A stretch of 64,000 nt of DNA. Origin: Trifolium pratense (taxonomy: Eukaryota; Streptophyta; Magnoliopsida; Fabales; Fabaceae). Shown here one piece after another: positions 37,655 to 50,956 of the stretch. The translations under genes and the position numbers were made by a program. Below the pieces are notes generated by a model. It was not told the DNA's origin and did no database searches. It saw only the letters and a list, made by a program, of their open reading frames with translations. The DNA lies in contig NC_060065.1 in the NCBI RefSeq assembly GCF_020283565.1, positions 55,403,489 to 55,467,488 of the forward strand, in the 5' to 3' direction. The stretch's first letter is position 1, and every line of letters starts with the position of its first letter.

Positions 37655-40600
37655 TTAACTTGCTTGGGTTTCAACTTTTAATCCACTGTCTGTGGAACTT
37701 GTCAAGGTTGGTGAGCTTTCTGATGCTTTAACTACATTTGGGAGGTACCTCCAACAACGCTTGTGAACTCCGCTAATTTTTTTCGGAGCATCTACTAAAG
37801 GCAAACCTGCAATAATATGATATCAAAGCATGCCAGAGGACAAATGCTGAAAAATAACTCATTCAATGCACACTCACAATGTTTCATACCATGTCATTGC
37901 TACAACAGATTTCATCTAAGAATTTATTGAATAGTGAAGCTTCTAAGCTCCACATAAGCAACACATAATTGTCATGATAAGCCAAATTTATGAGATTTAT
38001 AACAGAACATATATTTTACATGGAACACAAGTGAAAAAGAAAAAGTTGACCTCAAAGCATTCAAAATTAAGAACATGTTCAAGCTCCTACTTGAGTTCTC
38101 TATCAAAAGTCATAAAAATGTGAGCATTAACGTAATAACACTTGAATGAAAACCCTGCTGATATGCAATACCCTGATTTTTACACACATGAAACATACTA
38201 CATCTTCATTTTCTAGGTTAGAGTCTAATCAAATGGAGAAACCCTTAATCTCGAATGAAAACCCAGTCAAAGATGTTTTCAATCATAACTGCTGTGTAGT
38301 AGACCCTGTACTTTGAAATCTAAGACCATTTGCAAGGAGTGGTACTCAGAAGGAACCCAACCTAAGTCAAGCTGAAATATGACAATCTCAGCTGTGCTAC
38401 TAACTGATAGAAACATGGATCATGAAGTGGGCCTTGACTTTAGGCCCAAACCTAAGATATGGAGAGCACGGCTATATAAGTTGTTTCATAGAGAGAAAAT
38501 AAGGCATCCAAGAATTCTGTTAGAAAGAATGGGTCACCATCTTGGTGATTGAGGGAAGCCTAGTGCTTTTGTGGCTGCTAGCTACTGCTATGAGTTTGTT
38601 ATCTTTTCCATTACTCTTTCTCTTGTAATTGTTCATCCATTCTAATACAATTACAGTGTTTTCATTTCTATTCTACTCATCTTACTGTTTTCATTCATAT
38701 TATTCATACACGAACCCATCACTAACATACCATTTACTTTGATGTGTGACTAATATACCATTTTCATAATAAAATTCATAAAACTGTTAAGAACCCGGAA
38801 ATTAAGAACAGAATCTATAAAAGAGAAATAGATCAAACAGTGAAACTATAGTGTATTGAATAGAAGATGAACAAAGAAACTGTAGAAAGGAAATAATCCC
38901 CAATAAACCCCAGAGCCAAGCTCCTCAGAGGAGAAAATTCTCTCTGCCTAACCATAGTGGTTCATTCCAATATTCTTTGATACCTTCCACAATTCACTCA
39001 CCTTACTATTTATACTACTCAAGCATAACAACTTGCCAACTAAATCTCTTACCCCACTCATTATTTACCATAATATTCTTACAACTCTCTTTATTACATA
39101 ATATCCCACTGTTACTTATGACCTCTAATCGGGTCTCTATCAAAAACTGCATGTCATAAAGTCCAAAAAGCTAATGCGCATCAAACTTTTGGAATTTATC
39201 TCATCAGCAGAAAATAAGATGCTCTAGATACAACTGGCATATACTCTGGGTTGTTTTACCGCCTTACATTTCATCAAGCAAATGTTAGTATTCTTTGGTT
39301 GGTTATTCATCACTGAAATGACAAGGATTTCACAACAAGCATATTGAAAATAATTATTTTTCCATTTGAGTTAACCAAGAATCTTTAATAAGTATACAAG
39401 TTTGTTTAAAAATGAAGGAATTCAGAAAATGAAAAGTTGTCTTATAGAATGAACGGTTTGTGGAACACATAAGAAAGTTCTTTCACTAAGGAGTAGTTTA
39501 TTTCTGGTAATGTGATTCAGAAGTGTCGGCAGCAGGAATGCATAGGCTAAGGTTTTTATCATGATTGCAATTTATGCAGTCACTTGGCATGTTGATTCAT
39601 GGTTGCTGAAGCCTATCTGTATTATAGTTATGGGAAGGTGTATGTGAGGAAGCATAAGAATAAGAGTAATGGATGATTTGCTAGTGCTATAACGGTTTTA
39701 GGGTTTACGGATTAAAAAAATAGTGATTTTAATAAAAAATAATTTAGAGATTAGTTTTTAGAGATTTTATAGAAAAGTGGAATTTTTTTGGGTTTGTTTA
39801 TTATAGTAAGAATCACTAAAATAATCTTTAGTCTGTTTGGATACAACATGTAAAATGATTTTTTTATTACAAAATAAGTTTCACCTTTTAACTTTTGTTT
39901 TCTCTCTCCTCTAAAAAAAATCTATTATTTGAGAAGCTACTCTTAACAGCTTCTTTTCTGATTATTTTTAGATTCTGATTTTTTTAAAAATCCGTAACAA
40001 ACAGATGCCAAACATTTAAAAGTGATTATTTTTATAAAAAAAATGATTTTTTCCTAAAATAAGCTATAACAAACGGCCTCTAAGTGGGAATGTTGTGACG
40101 TGGCCAGGTGGTATTGTTAGGAAGGGAGAGAATATATATCTGATAGTATATGTAATAGAAGTGTGTGTGAGTAGTGCTTAGAATGGAAATTGGGTTGTTA
40201 TTCTTGGGAGAGCTTAGGCCTCTCGGAGTGCCTATTATCCTTTAGATTTTCTGCACTTCGATTTCCCTACACTTAAACTGTAAACATTCACCATAGAATC
40301 ATCTTGATTCTCAGAGTTACTCAATACAGCAGTGTTTACTTCTCTATTTCTAGCTGTCTGATATAATTTTTTCCTAGATACTAAAAAGCTGATTCTATCA
40401 CTGTATTTCATAAATTTTCTCCATATACCATTAAACTCAAACACTTAGATTAGTTTCGTGATATGACTAGCATTAAGACTTCTCTTTGGAGCTCCATTCA
40501 TATGGTTGTTTCAGGGGAACCTCTTCACTAATATGGCAAATAAATTTAACTGCTTTGTTTTATTTTAGCTGCCTTTGCTTTTCTATTTAGATAGATTTCT

Positions 40601-42304
40601 GATCCTTCCATGGGACATACTCTCTCTTCTTTGTTTCAATTAAATATATCCTTTTTATGCCTCAACAAAAATTGCAATTTCCAAAGGATAATTGATTTTC
40701 TTACTATCCAGAACCAAATCACAAGTATCTAACAGTGTTAGTAACTTGGTAGAACATTTTAACATGGCTATTACCAATAAAAATACTAAATTGAAGATTT
40801 GGTTATCAATAAACATTCTTTTAAACATCTTAGATGCCCCATCATCTATTACAGTAGCAAATAGCAAAAAGTCACTGCCCTACATCTTGTCATAAATTAA
40901 CCTGCCCCTTCAAAATAAGGCAATAAAATGGAATGTACAACAGATGGTTCTATGTTGATTGATATCCTCAGAAACAATCCAAAAGCCATTCTGCACAGCC
41001 TGGGTAAGTGACCCAATGTTCAAGTTAAGCTGAGTAAATCTCCTAATTATAATGATCATGGCCTTGTGATACTTATATTAACTAAAGCATATTTTGGGGT
41101 ACCATCTTAAACCTAAAAATAAGATGGCTTATTGAGCATCAACATAACTTTTTGGTAAATTTTCAACAAGCAAGTTCCACGGTTCCAGCACACAAAAATA
41201 CATCCAGCTTCATTCTTTCATAAACTCATTCATGATTTAAAACTTTAAAAATACAACTCATAAAATGGCAAGATAATTTGAGGACTAGAACAATCAACAA
41301 TGTGCACCCAAGGAATATCTGGATTTAGGTTCTTTAGAACTCTAAATAAATTTTCCCCAAACAAGAATATAACAATAAGGAAAAAACAAGTTGATAAATG
41401 GTTCTTTAAAAAATGTATTCACTATGCTCAAGCTCAACGATAAGGAAAAAACAATGAAATTAAGACTTCTATATGAAAAACCAATATTAAACAAACAGAA
41501 TAAGATTATGACGAAAAGAGCAACAATCAGCCATGTTCTACTTAGACTTAAAAGAGAATGCATTTCTTATTTTACAAGCAATGTCATTTCTCCAACAGAG
41601 CGATTCTAGTTACAACAAGTATTAAATTTTGGCATGCGAAACCATAAAGATATTAACTTCATAATCTGACCAGAAACAGGTCGTATGAAAAACAAGTTTA
41701 ACTCTAGCTAGCCCATAAAATCACCAAATTGGCCACTTAGCTACCGAAATATTAAACTAAGGCTCTAATCAACTGAATTTGATATAGCATATATTATAAC
41801 TAATCAACCATATAAAAAATATAAAAAATTCTCAATCAGAACATTTATCAAACAGTTTATGTGCACAACTAGAATAACAAGAAAACTAAATCAATTCAAG
41901 AAACTAAAAACTAACCATTTTTATGAGCAATCCCCCATGCTTTTCCATGTTTACCATCCTACAAAAAAAAAACAATTTTTTTAATAAATAAAAAATAACA
42001 AGATTATGAAATTGAAGAGAAAAAAAATGAAATGTGAAGAGATTAAGAGAACCTTATAGAGATTGAGTTTGGTGATTTCGTAAGAAACTTCTTGCCAGTG
42101 AGTTTTGGCCATGTGATATCCGATTCCCCAGTTAGGTAAAAACTGAGCCACCTCGAAAAAATTCTTCTTCTTTCTTCGCTTTGATTTCTTTGTAGTAGCG
42201 GAAGCGGCGTCGGAAGAAGGAGAAGAAGTGGATAGGGTTCTGATGAAACTGAAAAGTGAAGAGTTTCGAAGAGTGTTGATTTTGGTAGCTAATGCATTCG
42301 CCAT
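37655..42304 (-). CDS. Mitochondrial ribosomal small-subunit protein mS34-like
   Basis: Three coding exons on the minus strand: 42304-42053, 41958-41916, 37806-37655, 148 residues, all in phase. The N-terminus (about 35 residues; Arg, Ser, Thr, Ala, few acids, LFSFIRTLSTSS) looks like a mitochondrial presequence. A Lys/Arg cluster KKSKRRKKKN is followed by the conserved FFEVAQFLPNWGIGYHMAKTHW and LNLYKDGKHGKAWGI, which I recall from plant 'S34' mitoribosome proteins. That identity rests on memory of the family, not on a search. The second intron is unusually long (about 4.1 kb) and contains repeat remnants. The gene lies on the same strand as TIM10, with about 1.6 kb between them. Confidence 0.75.
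38400..39260. repeat. LTR-like remnants in the mS34 intron
   Basis: 38440-38720 has a TATA-like GCTATATAAG, then a TCTTGTAATTGTTC...TACAATTACA tail like a copia LTR. 38785-39150 has matching features in the opposite sense. No TG...CA ends or coding parts could be fixed. Possibly two decayed solo LTRs. Confidence 0.3.
39830..40083. mobile_element. MITE in the mS34 intron
   Basis: Starts AGTCTGTTTGGATACAACAT; the inverse of the right end reads TTAGAGGCCGTTTGTTATAG. The core is rich in AAAATGATTTTT. Imperfect inverted ends. hAT- or Harbinger-like. Confidence 0.6.
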
Positions 42305-43444
42305 TGTTTTCCAAATTTCTTCCTTTCTCAGCGGCGGCCACTGCCTGATATGGAGTTAACAACGACGAGAATACGAGATGGTGTATATGAAATTGAAAAT
42401 GGTAAAAAAATAAAATAAAATAAATGATATTAATAAAAAACATTATAGAAAAATTATTTGTATAAAAATAAAATTAGGTAAGTTGGTTCGCGAAGATTCA
42501 CCAAAGTATGACGTTATCAAACATCAAGCAAATGTTGGTAGGAAAAGTTAAAATTATATTATCGTAAAATATGAGTCAACTTCTTATCGACTGAACCAAC
42601 TTATGCAATTACCTAATATGATATATTGTGAATAAGTTAATTAGTAAATGAGATATTACTTTTTTTTTCTTTTTTTTTCCTCACTATTTTGAAAATTCAT
42701 ACTAATCAAATTTAAAACTGAACCTAATTTTTATAGATGAAAATTAAATTTAATTGTATGAAGAGGTAAAATAATGAGTTTTTTTTTTTTATTGATTGTG
42801 AGTGTAACATGATTTATATTGAAATGTGTATCTTTTAAATCTTTTGAAGAAAATGTTGCATTGTGAATCCATCAATTTTTAGTTATTTATAAATTGTGGT
42901 TACACATTTTTTTTTTTTTTTTACCGAATCAAGATTATCATGACATTAAAGAATAACTAAACACCGTAATGAAATTGACATTTTTAATCACTCCCATCGT
43001 CCGCCCATAGTGTGGTTACAAATATGACTTGCACGACAATATCATAAGTTTTTGTCATTACACACATACATATCGTGTATCTCCATTGAACTCAAGTTTT
43101 TTAATCTTTCTCTTTTTCATTTCATTCATTCTTATAGTAGAAAAAACTCCAATTTGTTGCATGGTTACAAACAGAAGTTGATCCTAAATTTCATGTCATT
43201 TTCTTAAGAGTATGAGATATATACTAGGAGGTTTATTCTATACATCTTCTAAAGCAAAGGTAGATTTTGAACCAATGCTTCAACAAGCAAGCACAATGCC
43301 TATTCTTTTCAAAGGATTTACAATCCAAAAGACTAAAAAAAACTAGGGAAATTTTTTATCCCTTTAATAATAATGTGAACCACAATGAAATTGTGATTGT
43401 GGCCAAATATAATAAGCCATGATTATGTTGCATTCTTAGTGAAG
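42305..43444. other. Intergenic region upstream of mS34, no gene seen
   Basis: AT-rich. 42471-42625 has inverted ends (AATTAGGTAAGTTGGTTCGC and an inverse ATTAGGTAA...AAGTTGGTTCAG). On the minus strand the AAGTTGGTTCAGTCG word looks like a tRNA-type A box, so this may be a decayed SINE. Confidence 0.4.
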
Positions 43445-46400
43445 TTAACTCCTAAGAAATTCCCATGGTCCTGATCCAGTTCCAATCCTGCATCAATATA
43501 GTTCATTGATTGAATTAAATCATCCAAATGTTGGAAGAGTATGAAAGAAAACATTAGGATAAAAGTATTTTTGAGATTAATTACCTCAAGAAGCCAGCAA
43601 ATGCTCTTAGACTCATATAAATGGTCAAAGCAATCCAAATTCCAATGAATCCACCAGCAGATGATAAAATAAGTAGACAAATTATGCTAATAATTGCCAC
43701 TATAACCTGCGAATGAACAATGCTTATTACTCAAGGAAACAAAACATTGTAGCAAGAGTTTGGATATTGAAACCTATGAAACACTGAAATAGACACGAAA
43801 ACTGAAACTTCAACACCAGATACGACACCGAAACTTCAACACCAGTAAAAATTTGAGAAAATTGAATAAATATAATCATATGTGTTAGTGTTGAACACCG
43901 ACATGTACCAGACACCACACACGTCTTCAATATGTGAAGTATCGGTGCTACATAGATTGAAGTTGTATCATTTTTAACGAGTTGATAAGATTAGTGCATA
44001 TTAAAACATGTTAGAATATACATACCATGGAAAAAGCTGAATATGCAAAATCTGATGCCCCAAAGTTGACACCATCAAATACAAATGCCAAACAGTTTAG
44101 GGGTTGAGTGAGTGCAACAAACTGGAAAAAGAGTTAATATGAATGTAAGTTCCACTTTATGGAGGGATGAAAATATAGATTACCAATATATCCTTTCAAA
44201 TTTGAAAACGAAAAATTACCGGGATGCCAACTCTAATGAGGTGGATAACATCGACATCTTTTGTAAATAGTTTAGCTCCGAAGTGCAATCCTGTTCCAAG
44301 AATGAATGCAAGTGCCATTCCTAGAACCACACCCATCTGCAGTATAATTATATATTAGATAAATTTACAATTCAATGTATTCAAAAAGCTACTTGCGAGC
44401 GACATTTATGCTCATACTAAAAAAACATGTCTTCAAAAAGAACACCTGCAATACTCGGGATGCAGTCGCTGTGGCCTTTTCGTAGTCCTTGTTAGCAAAT
44501 GCACCTGCAAGAATCGCCTGAGACCAAAGAATTGCATATCGTGCCAAGAATTAGGAGCGGATACATTGGTAGATAGGACAGATAAGCATAAATGTTTCAT
44601 CAGTTTCCAATTTTTCACACGAAAAATGCTTTGATAACACGACAAGATACTTTAGTGGAGAGAGTAATGAATTATAACTCACCTGACCGGCAACAGCCAG
44701 ACCATCAGCAAGAAGAGACACTGCCAACCAAACCTGCAGACAGACTTGAAATGCAGCCATGGATGTTGATCCGTGACGCGCAGCTAATGATGCAGCCAGT
44801 GTCACACAGAAAGTTACAGCAATGACTCTCATTAATAATAGAAAACCTGCATAACAATAATGAACAATTTATCTCTACAATGTCCTCATGAAATATGACG
44901 AACTTTTCGTGGACAAGCACAATATAAGCCCTTACCATTTTTGAGAAATCGGTCAAATTGAAGATGCTTGATGCTTGGAGGTATAAGATCAACTTGTTTC
45001 ATCAAACTCCACAAGAGTATAGCTGAAATTAAATACCTACATTTGCGGTAAATATGAAAGTAAGAGATGAACAAATCAAAAGAAGCAAAAGGAAATTGAG
45101 AGACAGCGGACAAGATAGTTCTGCATAAAGTATCCATTCGATCCGTATTAAATAAATTATAATCAACACATTTGTATCGCAACCATTTAAAACGTACTGA
45201 GATATAACATGGGCAATGGCTGCACCGTTGACACCCATGCGGAAAACAAAGATGAATAGAGGATCAAGTGCTATGTTGGTCGCATCTCCTGCCACTAGAT
45301 TACGATAAAAAATAGTAATTAGAATCAGATGATGGCAAATTAAAATTTATTTTGTCAAGGAATACATACCAGTAGCATATAAAGGAGTTGTGGTGTCTTT
45401 AAATCCTCGAAAAACTCCCTGCATCGCTAACGAAAGAAGAACTGCAGGAGCACCAAGAGACCTCAATTTCAGGTATTGCTGTGCAGGATGTAACATAGGA
45501 GAATCCTGTATAAATAAAACGGCCAATATTATTTGGCAATCATCGTGTGCTGATACGAGGCTGAATGACTAAAGATATAAGCGATTTATACAAAAGTACT
45601 TACAGAAGTTACTCCCATGAAGTTCAATAAAGGTTTTGCTGCAGAAATAAGTAATATTGCCTGGATGAGGCCAAGGATACCTCCGAAAAATAACGCCGAC
45701 GAAGCTGAAGGAAGATACCTTCTCTTTTGTTCAACATCCTTAACTATATCAAAGCTTTCAGCAACCAAATCTGAGTTGTGAACACATTCATGTTACTAAT
45801 CAGGAAAGCAGGAGTAAAGTTTTTTCGACTTTCCTATTGAGAAGCAATGCTCGGCAAACTAATCATAAAAATAGAAGAACAGTGTACTTTTCTGCGGTAA
45901 AAACTCTTTGGTTTCAGCATCCGGAGGTGTTGCAGCTTCCAAGCATCCATTCTCTTCTACCTGCGAGCTTGCTCCGCTGAGGGTATCTTCCTCTGCCACA
46001 AAAGAAGTTGTGACACTGACGAGTGGGAATATTGCTATCCTTGATGCTTGATTGAAGAGAGCTATGGAAACTCCTACAGCAGCAAGCTCCACCGGACCTG
46101 TAAGGACCAATAATATTCAACTCTAGATTCATTATATATAAGAAATTCAAATACATTGGCCCTGTTTGGATAAACAACTCAATTAAGCATTTATAACATA
46201 AGTGCTTATCATATAGGTGATTTTATCAATATAGCCTATCAGAACTATCCCACAGATACACATAAGACAGAAGATTTCTTGTTCTACTAATTTGAACGCC
46301 ATGCCTACCGACTTTTTTTTCGACAATAAACTTAATCGAAGAAAGATTTGTCATAAGCTCAAAGCTAAAAAACTATAATAACATGGCGACATACCTAATT

Positions 46401-46801
46401 GGCCAATGAATGCAGTGTCAACCAATGAAGCAATAGGGTCAGCTGTCAAAGCCATTGCAGCAGGTAATGCAATTGACAATATTTCGCGACCAAGACTGTC
46501 TAATTTAAATACTAATCTGTAGTAAGAAGAAAATCAAAGCACATATATGAAGAACATTCATAAACAACTTCTGAAAAAGAAATGAACTAAAAAAGTGAGG
46601 TAAATTTCAACATAACAATCACTCTGCACCACTTAATATGATGCTAATTAGGGGAATTAGAGCTGAAATTTCTAAACCATTAAAAGTCACAAAAATGTTC
46701 AAAGATGGTACAAAAATGTTATACCTAACATCCTTGAAGAAAGTGTTAATTGGTATTCTCATCCAATCACCTGCTGAAAACAAACTCTCTTTCTCAGCCA
46801 T
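43445..46801 (-). CDS. DTX42: MATE transporter, FRD3/DTX42 citrate-efflux group
   Basis: Thirteen coding exons on the minus strand: 46801-46725, 46516-46395, 46097-45888, 45770-45604, 45505-45370, 45294-45198, 45036-44936, 44846-44683, 44517-44446, 44336-44220, 44121-44026, 43706-43585, 43487-43445. All join in phase to 507 residues. Family features: ALTADPIASLVDTAFIGQLG, the long loop after TSFVAEED typical of this MATE branch, FRGFKDTTTPLYAT, GSTSMAAFQVCLQVWL, FVFDGVNFGASDF and the final GTGSGPWEFLRS. About 12 membrane spans are expected. Relatives export citrate from roots for aluminium tolerance or iron loading into xylem, so the substrate here is inferred. The start MAEKESLF follows a likely 5'-UTR acceptor (CAAAACAG, about 46825). 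Introns 2 and 11 contain MITEs. Confidence 0.94.
43766..43963. mobile_element. MITE in MATE intron 11 (CTATGNAGCAC family)
   Basis: Left ATTGAAACCTATGAAACACTGA-like end; the inverse of the right end reads TTCAATCTATGTAGCACCGA. Inside are repeated GAAACTTCAACACCAG words and GTGTTGAACACCGAC. Same family as the copies in BSK introns. Confidence 0.7.
46155..46260. mobile_element. Truncated MITE in MATE intron 2
   Basis: GGCCCTGTTTGGATAAACAA followed by CAATTAAGCATTTATAACAT and AAGTGCTTATCATATAGGTG is the left end of a common legume MITE. The right inverted end was not found. Confidence 0.6.
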
Positions 46802-48233
46802 CTTTGGAGAGCCAAATTCACTGTTTTGGTGAAAAACAGAACTATAGTTACAACAAGAAGTTGTTGATACAAAAGGAGCTTAATATCTAGGAACTAGTGT
46901 TCTTCTTTTATCTAGAATATTAACATTCACATATCATAATTTAGAGTCAAGAATATATTCTCCATATTATGTGGTTAAATACTTACCATAACAAAATAAT
47001 CAAATATGTATCAAAGAATAAGAATCAACTTAACAACAGTGACGGAAAATTAATAAGATGCTTTAACATATTATTCTCTAACACTTGCAAAAGAATCAAA
47101 ATTCATATATAGACTCTCTCAATCACATAAAAAACAAACTATAAAAAACCATCAGTATGAAAAGAAAACTAAAAATTAAAATTTCAAACTAACTTAAGGC
47201 TTTGAAATCAATGAAATTATGGAAGGCTTTTACACACACCTCAACTCAAATTAACAGGTGAAAAGCATGTAAAGTACTCCAAAATCTTGTAGAAGAAAAA
47301 AAAAATCATGAGAAAAGTGTGTGATGCATTGGCAAAAGGAACAAGAAGAACACTGTAAAGTCTAGAAGAGAAACAGAAACATATTTAAGTTAGCAACAAA
47401 ATAAACAAAGTTTGGACTTGTTAGGACAAAAAGGAAATAAGTTTGGACTTGTCCACACGAATATGTTAATGTAGGGCCTATTTTCCACTATAATCTTCTC
47501 CAGTAGTACCGATATTATTATAAATTTTAAATCATATGAACCTATTTGTCCTTCACTCAATCACAGTCTTATTAATATTATAATTTATAACACACCCTCT
47601 CGCGTCGTGGACTTGAGACGCAGATATAAATGATGGATGGTTCTGATATCATTATGTCTAACTCAATTCTACAAAATCGATTTGTAAAATAAAAATTGTC
47701 TCTACTTTATAAATATATATTCAGATCATCTCACAACCAATGTGAAACTTATTAATTATTTTTTTGTCAAATAACCTAGTGGCCAAAAATTTCATTTTAT
47801 CCGTGGATAAATAGGATGATCGGAGTTCAAATCCGACCCACTTCATAACCAACAGCGACACTTATTAACTATTGTTATTATTACATTATTATTATTATTA
47901 TGATTGTGTGGCATGAATGGCTCATAAATACAAGATGTATGTATGTGGTGGAGGTATACTAGTACGAGAATAATTTTTGAGGTCAAAAGTTTTGGAAGTG
48001 TCATTGCATGTATACTAGTGTTTGGCACGTGTCTCATGCATTCTTTCGTGTGGAAACTGGAAAGGTACTACATCCACATAATAAGGAGAAAATGGAAAGT
48101 AGGAAAATAGTTTCAAAGTGTAACGTTTGTTTGGACTCATACGTTAATTGACCGATTGGTGGACCATAGTTTTATTAACTTTTGAATCATAATTTATTGC
48201 TTTAGATTCTCTCCACAATTGTCTACACTCGAT
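46802..48233. other. Upstream of MATE: promoter region and dispersed repeats
   Basis: No gene. About 47590-47760 belongs to a dispersed legume repeat (TCTAACTCAATTCTACAAAA...TCACAACCAATGTGAAACTT) related to 58310-58450 and, less clearly, 60360-60680. 47770-47870 has CCTAGTGGCC and GAGTTCAAATCCGACC, a possible tRNA-type SINE. Confidence 0.5.
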
Positions 48234-49331
48234 GAGAAATTCTTAAACGAGTACTCACCTAAGCATTAATGATTAGACATAATTAATTAAATAATTACAA
48301 TTTATTATTATGTATTATATAATTATAAATAATTAATAGAATAGTAATTAAAACTAAATCTCAATAAATAAGGAAAGAAACAAAGGGAAAAAAAAGATGT
48401 CAAGAAACATGTGCTATTCACTTTATTAATTTTTTTCCTTCTAATTTCTCATATATATTTTTTGTTTCAACTAAGCTCTTTCTTTTTGTTTTTTGTTTTT
48501 AATTTCTTTGTTTCAATTATTTTTATGTGAACACTTTGATACTTAATATATTGTTGAATATCCGTTAAGTATAATATCATATTTTGATATTAACTTATAT
48601 TTACATAATTCATATTTCAAAGAATTTTGGGTATGAAATAGTGGTGCCCAACAATATTAGTTGGGTTGGGTACCAAAGAATTTATGTTATTTTTATTCAT
48701 TATTATTTTTGTATATATTTTTTGGAAACTTAAGGATTGTCTTAACTATTATGAATTTGTTTGATAAAGAAATAGTGAATAGTTGATAAACAAACTTATA
48801 TTGTATAAATTATAGCCGATAAACTAGATAATTCAATCTGTATTATTTAGTAAAATTAACGGTTGAATTATCTTATTAATATAAAGTGCCATAAAAAATA
48901 TTTAATTATTTTAAAGTAATTAAGAAAATAGGAATAAAATGAGAGAAAAATAATAAAATATAAACTATTATTTAGGTGAAATATAAAATATAAATTATAA
49001 ACTAATTGAATTAGCTTATTAATATAAATGCAAGGTTTCAATTAGTAAAAATAAAATAAAAAGAAAGCTTAGTATGGAAAAAAAAAAACAATATGTTGAG
49101 CGTATGAATATGAATCAAAATATAAAATGCACATGTAATTTTTTTTTCTTTTCCTTATTTATAAAGAATTGGTTTTGTTAAATTTATTTTTTTGGTTAAA
49201 GAGATTTAGTTTTATTAATTACTACACTATTAATTACTTGTAATTTTTTTAATAAATTAATGATTTGTAATTATTTAATTGGTTGTGCTTAATCATTAAT
49301 GCTTAGGTGTGGACTCACCTAGGAATTTCTC
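48234..49331. mobile_element. 1.1-kb element with ~75-bp terminal inverted repeats
   Basis: Ends GAGAAATTC...GAATTTCTC. The arms share CACCTAAGCATTAATGATTA and AATTAAATAATTACAA in inverted order, at about 48254-48310 and 49265-49310. The core is AT-rich with no frame. Arm length suggests a Mutator-type or other non-autonomous DNA transposon. I could not find a convincing 8- or 9-bp target duplication. Confidence 0.75.
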
Positions 49332-49678
49332 TTGATTTAGATCTTTTCCGGACTGAGTTATTAGAGTTCAACTCTTTCAAGTTTCAACGTTGCTCAACTC
49401 AACAGACTAGGGATATCCCGTGAACCTCGCCACACTGGATCATGTCTCTCTTGATCAGGACCGTCAGATCATTCTTACCTCGCGACACTGGATCTTCACG
49501 GTAACATACATCTTACTCGTGAATGATGTATGTTACTCTAAAGATGCCACCATTCTCCGGTCCCCCGTTCCTACCAGTGTTCTCCAAAACCATCAAAAGA
49601 TCATCTAGTAAAGAAGTTTCCCACATAAACATTATCTTCTTATGCCAAGTACAACCATAGTTTGGTCCCATCTCCACC
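49332..49678. other. Non-coding, GC-richer than its surroundings
   Basis: Two similar phrases occur (CCTCGCCACACTGGATCATG near 49426 and CCTCGCGACACTGGATCTTC near 49479). No protein match recognised. Possibly an old repeat fragment. Confidence 0.4.
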
Positions 49679-49694
49679 CGACACCCTCATAATT

Positions 49695-50956
49695 TTTTTT
49701 TTTTTGAGAAAAGGATGCTTATAGCATTTCATTCATAATTAAATGACTTATACATGTCGGTACATCAATGAAAACATGGGAGCGAGCTATAGATGGGGCT
49801 ACCCTGGCTAAAGCATGAGCTACCTCATTCGCTTGTCTCCTATTAAACTCAACACGAGAGTTTTCGAAATATGACTTAAAACGACGAATACATTCATTCA
49901 ACACATCCCCAAACTCAGTAATATTGGGCCCTCCCTTATGGAAATAGTCAACCACTGTTTTTGAATCAAGTGCAAAATCCACTCTTTGAAGTTGAAGGTC
50001 ATGAACCCAATTGATGGCATGAAAGAGTCCCAATGCCTCACCTAAGTCCACGCTACATATTGGTGAAATCCACATAGTTTTGGCTAACACAAACCGACCT
50101 TCATCATCACGAATGCACATTCCCAATCCCACGCGATTTTGTTGAGTCGAAAACGACGCGTCAATGTTGCACTTGTATCTACCAATTGTCGGTTTTTTCC
50201 AAACAGTCCCTACACGATCAACCCTGTTGTTATTGTTTGTGGCAAGCTCGTCGTTTGTTGTTGTTGATGCAGTCACGGTGGCAATTGTTTGCTGCATGTG
50301 CTTGTTGTTATTATTAGCATGCTTCCAGTCCTCAATTAAATGAAAGGCACGGTCCAGAATTTGAGCACATGTTTCTACTGTATTTTGCCATAACCTCATG
50401 TTCCTATGTTTCCACAAACTCCACAATATACCAGCCATGTGAGCAGCATCTTGCTCATTTAACTGTTGTAATAGCAGAAAAATTGCATCAACGGCATGAT
50501 TTGATTCGTTCACAGCGCTTTCGACTTTATCCCATAGCCCAGCGGCCCGCCAAACTTCGGTAGATAAAGGGCAAGTAAACAAGATATGTTCTGTATCCTC
50601 ATAATTATTGTCGCACACAACACAATTCGGTGGACAATGTACTCCTTTATCTCGCAGCCGGGCCCGAGTTGGAAAGCAACCACGGCATATTCGCCACACT
50701 AGATTTTTAACCTTCGGAGGGACTTTGAGTCGCCATATACCTGACCAATAACCGGGCCTTTTAAGATGAGAATTATCGATTAGCTCATCGACACATAAGC
50801 GATACGCGCTTTTAACCGAATAATTCCCCTTCTTTTCAGCCTTCCATACCAATCTGTCTGTATTGACCTGCTGCACCAACGGTGTTTTAATAATTTTCTC
50901 GACAGTCTGTTGATCAAATAAAGAGCTAATAACATCATGATTCCATTCTTTTGTTG
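49695..50956 (-). mobile_element. 5'-truncated LINE (non-LTR retrotransposon)
   Basis: A 1.26-kb minus-strand insert ending in poly(A) (T-run at about 49695-49705). It is flanked by a perfect 16-bp target duplication CGACACCCTCATAATT at 49679-49694 and 50957-50972. The 5' end stops inside the reverse transcriptase ORF. This is typical target-primed insertion. Confidence 0.95.
49719..50956 (-). pseudogene. LINE ORF2 C-terminal part: zinc-finger and RNase H domains
   Basis: An open frame runs to the stop at 49719. It starts at the truncation point; a reading from KEWNHDVIS continues in frame into VWKAEKKGNYSVKSAYR. The N-terminal part is the 'zf-RVT' segment (PPKVKNLVWRIC ... CVVCDNNYEDTEHILFTCPL). 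An Asn-rich linker follows, then an RNase H-like domain (CNIDASF ... GMCIRDDEGRF, FALDSKTVVDYF, NEVAHALA). The endonuclease and reverse transcriptase are missing, so it is a dead remnant even though about 410 codons stay open. An open frame in a dead copy suggests recent insertion. Confidence 0.93.

Noticed and set aside
38977..39159. 60-codon frame in the mS34 intron
   Set aside because: Low-complexity, lies in LTR-like remnant DNA, no conservation visible.
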